Shown here: positions 1-7,632 of the stretch, piece after piece
Numbering within the stretch: the first letter of the stretch is position 1
Layout: each line of letters begins with the position of its first letter
NCBI RefSeq assembly: GCF_017355785.1
Contig: NZ_JAFEWE010000004.1
Location: forward strand, 186,001-250,000
Reading direction: 5' to 3'
Source of the DNA: Desertivirga arenae
Lineage (GTDB): Bacteria; Bacteroidota; Bacteroidia; Sphingobacteriales; Sphingobacteriaceae
Length of the DNA: 64,000 nt
The notes under the pieces: generated by a model
Databases searched by the model: none
Seen by the model: only the letters and a program-made list of their open reading frames with translations
Told to the model about the DNA's origin: nothing
Position numbers and translations under genes: made by a program

Positions 1-618
1 ACTCACAAGGGTTTTTATAATAATGGTAAAGGTGAGTTTTACACTAACGCTGTAGCTAATGGTGATACTTTAATAGCTGCACTACAAGGCTATATGGTAG
101 ATACTGTGAGGGTTCAATCTAGCACTGCAATTTTTCACCTTAAGCGTCTTAGTATCCTGTTAAAAGATGTAGTTATCAGGGATACAATCAAAGGTCCAGG
201 AGAAAGATATAAGGACAATCAAGAAGCTTATAAAGATATTTACAGGAAAGGTAACCCGGGAGACTTATTAAGGATTGGCGGAGTTAACGGTGTGGGCGTT
301 GGCTTAAGCGTAGATGCTTTATGGAGCCTGTTAAGCAGGGAAGGAAAGAACGCGCGGTATCTGCAAAAGATACTTGAACGCGATTATCATGAGATGATCA
401 TTGACTACCGCTTTACTAAAAGGCTCGTTTTTTCAGTAACAGGTCTGGACGAAAAGGAATTGCAGGATTTTATGGAACAGTACCGGCCATCCTACTACTT
501 TGTTCTTGATGCTAACGACTATAGCCTTATTGCTTATATCAAGGAAGCCTACTCGCGCTATAAACAGAATCCTGGAGCTAACCGTCTTCCTCCTCTAAAG
601 TCAGGTACCAACCCATGA
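1..618 (+). CDS. Carboxypeptidase-regulatory-like domain protein, 5' truncated by window edge
   Basis: The reading frame is open from base 1 to the stop at 618, so the true start lies outside the window; the first ATG (94) is internal. The visible N-terminus carries a pattern (N-x-K-G-x-F, then G-D-T-L, then G-Y-M) typical of the last strands of the Bacteroidota carboxypeptidase-D regulatory-like beta-sandwich, in which a protein asks for a flexible surface variant of an old fold. The remaining ~170 residues are polar, end in a proline-rich tail, and match no enzyme I recognise. It overlaps the next gene by four bases (ATGA), so the two are probably translated together. Function unknown; a secreted or periplasmic location is usual for this domain, but the signal peptide cannot be seen here. 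Confidence 0.6.
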   Translation, partial: THKGFYNNGKGEFYTNAVANGDTLIAALQGYMVDTVRVQSSTAIFHLKRLSILLKDVVIRDTIKGPGERYKDNQEAYKDIYRKGNPGDLLRIGGVNGVGVGLSVDALWSLLSREGKNARYLQKILERDYHEMIIDYRFTKRLVFSVTGLDEKELQDFMEQYRPSYYFVLDANDYSLIAYIKEAYSRYKQNPGANRLPPLKSGTNP

Positions 619-953
619 GGTTTCCCGTAATCCATATTCCTTTTTTACCGGCTGCAGGAATGGCTGTTTTTCCTTTTATATTTATTAAGCTAAAGCACTA
701 TAAGAAGGATCAGCTGTTATTGAGACATGAGAAGATTCATCTGATACAACAGTTGGAGCTTCTAATACTACCATTCTATCTGTTATATTTCTTCCATTAT
801 CTACTCAATCTTATTATATACAAGCAGCACAATAAAGCATATCGAAATATAGTTTTTGAGAAGGAAGCATATCAGAGAGAAGGGGAGGTTGAATACTTGA
901 AGAAGAGGAAGCTCTGGTCCTGGATAAATTACTTTAATTACTGCCAGGTGTAA
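615..953 (+). CDS. Small HExxH membrane protein (putative peptidase-like)
   Basis: 112 residues. A hydrophobic stretch at about 10-25 and a second at about 48-70 suggest two membrane segments. Between them is HEKIH (residues 38-42), an HExxH zinc-binding pattern, and a later F-E-K-E-A at about residue 87 could supply the third ligand, as in gluzincin-type membrane peptidases. The protein is much shorter than M48 or M56 peptidases, so it may be a minimal or non-catalytic relative. The start at 615 overlaps the stop of the preceding regulatory-domain gene, which supports a two-gene operon. No specific function can be assigned. Confidence 0.6.
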   Translation: MRFPVIHIPFLPAAGMAVFPFIFIKLKHYKKDQLLLRHEKIHLIQQLELLILPFYLLYFFHYLLNLIIYKQHNKAYRNIVFEKEAYQREGEVEYLKKRKLWSWINYFNYCQV

Positions 954-983
954 AAATGGCATAAATTTCTTTTCTTTGTACCG

Positions 984-1970
984 ATGCTGCGATTGCTGAA
1001 ATTCTTAATGCTAATGATGATTGTCTCTGTGTCTTTTGCACAGAAGAAAACCGATTCCATTGATATTTCAAGTCTTAAGCTATATCCTAAGAAAAACCCG
1101 CTTACAGCCCGTAGACCAGTTTTACAGCTACAAGCTGTGCAAATTCCCGAAGCTGATCTTAAATTAAAGGTGAATTACTGGAGAAACTGGGTTTCGTTTG
1201 GTATAAACGTTAACCAGGCTGCATTCAGCGATAATTGGAGTGGAGGAGGCGTTAATTCTGTAGCCGTCGGTACTTTATTCAATTATAAGACTGACTATAC
1301 ACGCGATTATAAGAACTACGTCTCAGAGCTGATTTTGCAATATGGAAAGTTGAAGAACCGGGACCAAATGCAGCGTAAAACTAATGACCGGATTTTTTGG
1401 GATAATAAAGTGGGTTTGAAGCTTTCCTCAAACTGGAATTTCTTTGGCTCTCTGAATTTTGAATCTCAATTCGATCAAGGTTACAATTATAGTAAAGGTA
1501 AAAATGGCGAGGAAGTTAAGGTGTTAATTTCTAAATTCATGTCGCCGGGATACTTAACAGAGTCTCTCGGTTTTGAGTATAAGCCAGGGAAGTCTTTTTC
1601 TTTACGTATCGGTACAGGGACAGCCAGGCAAACCTTCGTTTTCGATACGACACTCTATCGTAATAATTCTAAGAATTTTGGGGTCCCTATCGGCAGGCGA
1701 ATGAGAAACGAGCTTGCCTTTCAGCTGGTAACTAACTTCGAGAAGGATATTTTTGAGAATATTAACCTTAAGGCCCGGTATAATATGTTTGCAAATTATC
1801 ATCGGCTTAGCAATATGGATAGTAGATTGGACGCTACGCTCTCTGCACGAGTAAATCGGCTGGTTAATGTAACAGTAACTGGAATTGCAATTTACGACGA
1901 TGACCAGAGCGACAAGATTCAGTCGAGCCAAACCTTGGCTTTAGGTCTTATTTATAAATTTCCTCGTTAA
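984..1970 (+). CDS. DUF3078 domain outer-membrane protein
   Basis: 328 residues with a Sec signal peptide (hydrophobic core about 5-18, cleavage after S-F-A-Q). The body is rich in alternating aromatic and polar residues, with motifs such as N-Q-A-A-F-S-D-N-W-S-G-G-G near residue 75 and a C-terminus ending in Y-K-F-P-R, consistent with an outer-membrane beta barrel ending in an aromatic residue. This is the pattern of DUF3078, a Bacteroidota-specific family of unknown function. It follows the HExxH gene by 30 bases and may be cotranscribed. The family assignment is by recognition; the barrel is inferred from composition and the C-terminal strand. Confidence 0.72.
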   Translation: MLRLLKFLMLMMIVSVSFAQKKTDSIDISSLKLYPKKNPLTARRPVLQLQAVQIPEADLKLKVNYWRNWVSFGINVNQAAFSDNWSGGGVNSVAVGTLFNYKTDYTRDYKNYVSELILQYGKLKNRDQMQRKTNDRIFWDNKVGLKLSSNWNFFGSLNFESQFDQGYNYSKGKNGEEVKVLISKFMSPGYLTESLGFEYKPGKSFSLRIGTGTARQTFVFDTTLYRNNSKNFGVPIGRRMRNELAFQLVTNFEKDIFENINLKARYNMFANYHRLSNMDSRLDATLSARVNRLVNVTVTGIAIYDDDQSDKIQSSQTLALGLIYKFPR

Positions 1971-2076
1971 TAAAACTCAGCGCAGAACTTTACGTTCTGT
2001 TTCTATTTGGTTGTAAAACAGAGTGTGCAGGCTAAAATGATTTGTATTTGCTAATTATGCAAAAGCAAAAATTACG

Positions 2077-2084
2077 TAAGTTTG
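2077..2084 (+). promoter_or_regulatory. Putative -7 element of the ffh promoter
   Basis: TAAGTTTG matches the Bacteroidota -7 consensus TAnnTTTG and lies 23 bases before the ffh start codon. No clear -33 TTTG is found at the usual 18-20 base spacing, so this rests on one box and its position. Confidence 0.45.
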
Positions 2085-2107
2085 CACCTCTTTAAAGCAT
2101 AAGTAAT

Positions 2108-3451
2108 ATGTTTGAAAATTTACAGGATAAACTCGACAGAGCCTTTAAGGTTCTGAAGGGACAAGGTTCTATTACAGAAATTAACGTGGCTGAAACCATG
2201 AAAGAGATTAGAAAAGCTCTTTTGGATGCCGACGTAAACTATAAAACAGCAAAAGCTTTTACTGATGAAGTAAAGCAGAAAGCACTTGGAGAAAACGTAT
2301 TGACTTCAATTTCTCCGGGACAGTTGTTAACTAAGATCATGAACGATGAGTTAACCGCCTTAATGGGTGGCTCTGTTTCAGAAATTAGTTTCCCCTCCAA
2401 TCCAACTGTTATTCTTATTGCCGGATTGAATGGTGCTGGTAAAACTACTTTTTCAGGAAAATTAGCAAATTTCTTAAAAACCAAAAAAGGTAAGAAAGTC
2501 CTTTTAGTAGCAGGAGACGTTTATCGTCCTGCAGCAATCGACCAATTGCAGGTTCTCGGCCAGCAAATAGATGTACCTGTATATGCCAACCTGGGTTCTA
2601 AAGATCCGATTGGTATAGCAGAGGAAGGTATTGCTGAAGCAAAGCGCATTGGAGCAACTGTAGTTATCCTCGATACTGCTGGTCGGTTAGCGATCGACGA
2701 AGAAATGATGAATGAGATAGCTGCGGTAAAAGCTCGCACCAATCCTCATGAAATCCTTTTCGTGGTTGATGCGATGACCGGACAGGATGCAGTGAATACA
2801 GCTAAAGCATTTAATGACAGACTTGACTTTTCTGGGGTTGTTCTAACAAAGCTGGATGGTGATACCAGGGGTGGTGCTGCTCTTTCCATAAAATCTGTAG
2901 TTAACAAACCTATCAAATTCATTGGTACAGGTGAGAAGATGGAAGCTCTGGATGTTTTCTATCCGGATCGTATGGCTTCCAGGATCCTGGGTATGGGTGA
3001 CGTGGTTTCCCTGGTTGAACGTGCTCAGCAGCAATTTGACGAGAAGCAGGCAGCAGAACTTCAGAAGAAGATCCGCAAGAATAAATTTGACTTCAATGAC
3101 TTCCTTGGCCAGATCCAGCAGATCAAGAAAATGGGTAACATGAAGGATTTGATGGGTATGATTCCAGGTGTAGGAAAAGCGATAAAAGACGTTGATATAG
3201 ATGACAATGCTTTCAAGCCTATTGAAGCTATTATTCAGTCTATGACTCCTTTCGAACGCGAAAATCCTGATTCTATTAATCCAAGTCGTCGTAACCGTAT
3301 CGCTAAAGGAGCGGGGAGAGATTTGCAGGAGGTAAACAAGCTGATCAAACAGTTTGAGGATATGAGGAAGGTAATGAAACAATTCAGTAATCCTGCCCAA
3401 ATGGCTAAGATGATGAAAGGCATGCCTAAAATGCCGATGGGAAAAAGATAA
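2108..3451 (+). CDS. ffh: Signal recognition particle protein Ffh (SRP54)
   Basis: 447 residues, usual length for bacterial Ffh. SRP54 GTPase that, with 4.5S RNA and FtsY, targets nascent membrane proteins to the translocon. Order: helical N domain (1-90), G domain with P-loop G-L-N-G-A-G-K-T-T (106-114), D-T-A-G-R and T-K-L-D-G-D-T-R-G-G signatures, then a methionine-rich M domain from about 330, ending in a cluster of M-K-G-M-P-K-M-P-M-G-K-R. The start ATG at 2108 begins M-F-E-N-L, typical of the family. It is monocistronic, with a candidate -7 element upstream and a strong terminator immediately downstream. Confidence 0.97.
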   Translation: MFENLQDKLDRAFKVLKGQGSITEINVAETMKEIRKALLDADVNYKTAKAFTDEVKQKALGENVLTSISPGQLLTKIMNDELTALMGGSVSEISFPSNPTVILIAGLNGAGKTTFSGKLANFLKTKKGKKVLLVAGDVYRPAAIDQLQVLGQQIDVPVYANLGSKDPIGIAEEGIAEAKRIGATVVILDTAGRLAIDEEMMNEIAAVKARTNPHEILFVVDAMTGQDAVNTAKAFNDRLDFSGVVLTKLDGDTRGGAALSIKSVVNKPIKFIGTGEKMEALDVFYPDRMASRILGMGDVVSLVERAQQQFDEKQAAELQKKIRKNKFDFNDFLGQIQQIKKMGNMKDLMGMIPGVGKAIKDVDIDDNAFKPIEAIIQSMTPFERENPDSINPSRRNRIAKGAGRDLQEVNKLIKQFEDMRKVMKQFSNPAQMAKMMKGMPKMPMGKR

Positions 3452-3457
3452 AGATCT

Positions 3458-3487
3458 AAGCCGGAGTTCAACAACTCCGGCTTTTTT
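3458..3487 (+). terminator. Rho-independent terminator of ffh
   Basis: Perfect 11-bp stem AAGCCGGAGTT / AACTCCGGCTT with a four-base loop (3469-3472), followed by a T run. It begins 7 bases after the ffh stop. Confidence 0.9.
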
Positions 3488-3538
3488 GTTGTTTAATCAT
3501 CTTTAAAATTTATCCCTTAAACTGAGTGTCGGTTTTAA

Positions 3539-3569
3539 AAATACCTCTCAGGAAAATACCTCTCAGGAA
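3539..3569. repeat. 15-bp tandem duplication
   Basis: Two adjacent copies of AAATACCTCTCAGGA, period 15, in the short gap between the ffh terminator and the convergent murF stop. It looks like a simple slippage duplication; no gene or regulatory role is evident. Confidence 0.7.
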
Positions 3570-3654
3570 GAAGTGCTATACATAAAGTAGAGTTTGAAGT
3601 AAAATTCCTCAGTTTCTTGGATTGTCGACGGCTCTCCTTCCTAAATTCTCTCTT

Positions 3655-4953
3655 TTAAAATAAACTGGTTAGCGTTTCTAATCGCATTCCACGGGACCCC
3701 TTTATAAGAATAGTTGCGCCCTTTATTGGACTTTCTTTAAGGTATTCAAATGCTTCTTGCGTAGTATCAAAGAACTTCCCATTAAAGCTATCTTTACTTT
3801 TTGAGAATTCCTTCCCAATAAAAATAGAAGAAGTAGTTTTAATTGATGATGCTTTTTGTAATACGGTTAAATGTTCCGCTGCTGATTCGTCTCCGAGCTC
3901 AAACATGTCTCCAAGTACAATTACCTTGTTATCTACTTGCAAACTCCCAAAGTTTTCAAGAGCAACAGCCATGCTGCTTGGATTTGCATTATAATAGTCG
4001 CAAATTAGGGTGTTGTTATCTGTTTTTGTTACCTGAGAACGGTTGTTACCTGGAACATAAGATGTAATACCCTCATTTATTTCAGCTGCAACTAGATTGA
4101 AGTGTAGGCCTACAGTTATAGCGGCTAGGATATTTTCAAGATTATAGGCTCCCGTTAGGTTAGTGTCTACCGAGTAAAACTGCTCCGCTTTTTTCCACTT
4201 CACCCTTAAATAGGGGTTATTGTCGGTAATTTCTCCGCTAACGTCAGTACCTGGAGCATTTCCATAGAAGATAATATTCTCAAGCTCTCTGGCTTCAGAC
4301 ATCGCCAGTAAATACGAGTTCGCCTTATTAATAAATATAGTTCCTCCGCTTCCCTTCAGAAAATCATAAAGTTCCCCTTTTCCTTTTTTTACACCTTCAA
4401 AGCCGCCAAACCCCTCTAAATGGGCTTTTCCAACATTTGTAATTAACCCGTGAGTAGGTTGAGCAATGGATGACAGAAAACCGATCTCCTTCTGATGATT
4501 AGCACCCATTTCTATTATTGCTAATTCCACATTATTATCAATAGACAAAAGGGTAAGTGGAACACCAATATGATTGTTAAGGTTACCCTGGGTGGCGTAT
4601 GTTTTGTACTTTTTCGAAAGCACGGAATTTAAAAGCTCTTTTGTTGTCGTTTTGCCATTGGTTCCCGTTATTCCAATAAAAGGTATGTTAAGCTGTTTTC
4701 TATGGTATGTTGCCAGCTCTTGTAAGGAGATTAAAACATCCTCAACTAATATGCACTTTCCATTTACAACAAAATCAGGATTGTCAATAACAGCATAATC
4801 TGCCCCCTCATTTATTGCCTTTTCGGCAAAAGCATTACCATCAAAATTGTCACCTTTTAAGGCAAAGAATAGACATCCTTTTACAATTTTTCTTGTATCG
4901 GTACATATAGTAGGCGACTGCAGGTAAATGCTATAAAGTTCTTCTGTTGTCAT
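3655..4953 (-). CDS. murF: UDP-N-acetylmuramoyl-tripeptide--D-alanyl-D-alanine ligase
   Basis: 432 residues. Adds D-Ala-D-Ala to UDP-MurNAc-tripeptide, the last cytoplasmic step of the peptidoglycan pentapeptide. The N-terminal Mur ligase domain contains C-T-D-T-R-K (17-22), the central domain the ATP loop G-I-T-G-T-N-G-K-T-T-T (94-104) and the I-E-M-G-A-N-H segment, and the C-terminal domain the D-Y-Y-N-A-N-P-S-S-M motif characteristic of MurF rather than MurC, D or E. It is not in a dcw cell-division cluster here: it stands alone, divergent from the M14 carboxypeptidase and convergent with ffh. Confidence 0.95.
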   Translation of the reverse strand: MTTEELYSIYLQSPTICTDTRKIVKGCLFFALKGDNFDGNAFAEKAINEGADYAVIDNPDFVVNGKCILVEDVLISLQELATYHRKQLNIPFIGITGTNGKTTTKELLNSVLSKKYKTYATQGNLNNHIGVPLTLLSIDNNVELAIIEMGANHQKEIGFLSSIAQPTHGLITNVGKAHLEGFGGFEGVKKGKGELYDFLKGSGGTIFINKANSYLLAMSEARELENIIFYGNAPGTDVSGEITDNNPYLRVKWKKAEQFYSVDTNLTGAYNLENILAAITVGLHFNLVAAEINEGITSYVPGNNRSQVTKTDNNTLICDYYNANPSSMAVALENFGSLQVDNKVIVLGDMFELGDESAAEHLTVLQKASSIKTTSSIFIGKEFSKSKDSFNGKFFDTTQEAFEYLKESPIKGATILIKGSRGMRLETLTSLF

Positions 4954-5043
4954 GGCTTTCCAATTGTTGCAATAATACGTCTAAATCTATTTTAAATAAA
5001 GAATGTTCTTCCTAAAAGCTGCCAATAATGGTAGATTAGTGAT

Positions 5044-7527
5044 ATGAATAAATTTCCCTTATACCTGTTTTTTATTCTGATCTCCAATATTCTGCCTGCA
5101 CAAATAAAATCTCCTTCTGAGTTCCTGGGTTACGGACTAGGAGAAAGGTTCACTCCTTACTATCGTGTACTTGGGTACTATAATTATATCGCTTCGGTTT
5201 CTCCAAATGTAAAGCTTAGGAATTACGGTAAAACTTATGAAGGACGGGATCTTATATTAGCAGCAATTGGTACTGAAGAAAATCTTAGTAGACTGGAAAG
5301 TATAAGAAAAAATAATCTTCGGCTAAGTGGGATAATATCAGGAGAGGGAAGTACAAAGCAGCCAGTCATTGTCTGGCTAAGTTATAACGTTCATGGAAAT
5401 GAGGCCGTGTCAACAGAGGCGTCAATGAAGACTCTTTACTATCTTGTTAATCCCGCTAATTCTAATGTTGGGCCTTGGTTAAAGAACACAATTATCCTTA
5501 TTGATCCTTGTATTAACCCTGATGGGAGGGAACGTTATGTCAACTTTTATAATTCAGTCAGGAATGTTATCCCTGACCCACTGCCTTTTACACGCGAGCA
5601 CCTTGAACCTTGGCCAGGGGGGAGAACAAATCATTATTATTTCGATTTGAATCGCGATTGGGCCTGGCAATCTCAGATAGAAACAAAACAGAGGATTGAA
5701 GTATTTAATAGTTGGCTGCCGCAGATTCATGTAGACTTTCATGAACAGAGCTATAACGAACCCTATTATTTTGCCCCTGCCGCAGAACCTTTCCATCAGG
5801 ACATCACTCCCTGGCAACGAGAATTTCAAACGCTGATAGGAAGAAATAATGCAAAGTATTTTGATGATAAAGGCTGGCTATACTTTACTAAAGAGCGATT
5901 TGATCTGCTTTATCCTTCTTATGGGGATACTTATCCAACATATAATGGCTCGATCGGAATGACGTATGAGCAGGGGGGATCTGGAAGAGCTGGTATCTCC
6001 GTACTGAACAGGCAGGGAGATACACTTACTCTCTCTGATAGGATTGACCATCATTTCACAACCGGCTTATCAACAATTGAGGTAGCCTCTGCTAATGCTG
6101 CCAAAGTGGTAACAGAATTTCATAATTACTTTCTTAATAGCAAGTCAAGGCCACCTGGCAGCTACAAAACTTATATAATTAAAGGTGATAATACTGAAAA
6201 GTTAAGAAGTCTAAGTCAGTTGCTAGAGCGAAATGGAATCGAGTTTGGTTATGGAGTACAGACCCAGGCTCGTGGCTATAATTATATAAGCGGAAAGAAG
6301 GAAACTTTTGCTGTAAATCCAGCTGATTTAATAATTAATGCCTATCAGCCAAAATCAGTATTGTTGAAGATATTATTTGAACCAAAAACATTTGTTTCTG
6401 ATTCTGTAACCTACGACATAACCGCATGGTCCCTCCCCTATGCCTATGGAATACAAACGTATGCACTTACAGAAAGCATTAAACCTTTGACTAAGGCAAG
6501 AAGAGAGGAGAATTTGGCCGGTCAGGAGCCGAGGGCTCCCATTGCCTATGCTGTTAACTGGAATTCGGTTAATGATATCAAGTTTTTGGCAGAGTTACTA
6601 AGGAATAACGTTAAGGTACGTTACTCAGAAGTTCCGTTTACAACAGGGGGAGTTAACTTTAATTCAGGTTCATTGATCATCTTAAGAACAGGAAATGAAG
6701 TGCTGCGCGGAGGTTTCGACAATTTAATTTCGGCAATGGCTACGAAGTACGCTTTGAATCTCCAGGCCATACATTCAGGTTTCGCTGAAAAAGGTCCTGA
6801 TTTAGGTTCAGGCAGGATCCGATTAGTTAGAAAACCCCGTATAGCCCTGATTGGAGGTGAAGAGACTTCGGCTCAGGCATTTGGTGAATTATGGCATTAT
6901 TTTGAACAGGAGATAGGTTATCCTATATCTGTCTTAGATGCTAATGATCTTTCCGGGTTAAGTCTTTTCGAATTCAACGTAATCATTGTACCTGATGGAA
7001 ATTATGCAAAGGCTTTGCCTGCTGATAAATTATTGAATTGGACTAATGCGGGAGGTAAACTTATAGTAATGGAAGATGCCATTATGCAACTGGTAGGTAA
7101 GAAGGGCTTCAATATTACCCTGAAAGAAGATGAAAGAAAGGAAGGACCAACTGAAATTATTCCTTACGCTGATCGGGAACGGGTTTCGGTGAGAACGAAT
7201 ATTCCCGGGGCTATTTTCAAGCTTCATCTCGACAATACTCACCCACTTGCTTTCGGCTACCCCGATTATTATTTTACTTTGAAGCGAAACGACAAATTGT
7301 ACAACTATTTAGGTGGAGGCTGGAACGTAGGTTTGTTAACAAAAAATAGCTATGTTACAGGTTTTGTTGGTAACACCACTAAAAAGAAACTAGTTGAAGG
7401 CTTATTATTTGGTGTTCAGGAAACCGGGGATGGTTCAGTTGTATACCTTGCAGATGATATTTTATTTCGCGGGTTTTGGGAGAATGGCAAGTTGATGTTT
7501 GGAAATGCAGTTTTCCTTGTTCCCTAA
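5044..7527 (+). CDS. Secreted M14-family zinc carboxypeptidase
   Basis: 827 residues with a signal peptide (hydrophobic 5-18, cleavage after L-P-A-Q). The M14 catalytic domain covers roughly 25-350: H117-x-x-E120 gives the first two zinc ligands (N-V-H-G-N-E), H-V-D-F-H around 229-233 gives the third, R-D-W at about 204-206 is a substrate-binding segment, and E309 in M-T-Y-E-Q-G-G is the likely catalytic glutamate. A C-terminal half of about 450 residues resembles the glutamine-amidotransferase-like fold (G-G-E-E-T, I-I-V-P-D-G-N-Y) found behind many Bacteroidota M14 peptidases. Likely an exported exopeptidase for protein scavenging; the substrate is unknown. Divergent from murF. Confidence 0.88.
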   Translation: MNKFPLYLFFILISNILPAQIKSPSEFLGYGLGERFTPYYRVLGYYNYIASVSPNVKLRNYGKTYEGRDLILAAIGTEENLSRLESIRKNNLRLSGIISGEGSTKQPVIVWLSYNVHGNEAVSTEASMKTLYYLVNPANSNVGPWLKNTIILIDPCINPDGRERYVNFYNSVRNVIPDPLPFTREHLEPWPGGRTNHYYFDLNRDWAWQSQIETKQRIEVFNSWLPQIHVDFHEQSYNEPYYFAPAAEPFHQDITPWQREFQTLIGRNNAKYFDDKGWLYFTKERFDLLYPSYGDTYPTYNGSIGMTYEQGGSGRAGISVLNRQGDTLTLSDRIDHHFTTGLSTIEVASANAAKVVTEFHNYFLNSKSRPPGSYKTYIIKGDNTEKLRSLSQLLERNGIEFGYGVQTQARGYNYISGKKETFAVNPADLIINAYQPKSVLLKILFEPKTFVSDSVTYDITAWSLPYAYGIQTYALTESIKPLTKARREENLAGQEPRAPIAYAVNWNSVNDIKFLAELLRNNVKVRYSEVPFTTGGVNFNSGSLIILRTGNEVLRGGFDNLISAMATKYALNLQAIHSGFAEKGPDLGSGRIRLVRKPRIALIGGEETSAQAFGELWHYFEQEIGYPISVLDANDLSGLSLFEFNVIIVPDGNYAKALPADKLLNWTNAGGKLIVMEDAIMQLVGKKGFNITLKEDERKEGPTEIIPYADRERVSVRTNIPGAIFKLHLDNTHPLAFGYPDYYFTLKRNDKLYNYLGGGWNVGLLTKNSYVTGFVGNTTKKKLVEGLLFGVQETGDGSVVYLADDILFRGFWENGKLMFGNAVFLVP

Positions 7528-7592
7528 GCTTCTAAAAGTTTTCCCGCAGCTTAAGCCAGTAAGAATGGTCGATTTTTAAACAAAAAATCAAT

Positions 7593-7630
7593 ATAGAAAA
7601 GCCGGATCTGTTCTTATCCGGCTTTTCTAT
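7593..7630. terminator. Bidirectional terminator between convergent peptidase genes
   Basis: Perfect 15-bp stem ATAGAAAAGCCGGAT / ATCCGGCTTTTCTAT with an 8-base loop. T-rich on the exit side in both directions, so it can end both the M14 gene (+) and the M16 gene (-). Confidence 0.9.
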
Positions 7631-7632
7631 AG

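Noticed and set aside
2843-3400. 185-residue reading frame antisense to ffh
   Set aside because: It lies wholly over ffh in the opposite strand and has no recognisable domain; a normal shadow frame.
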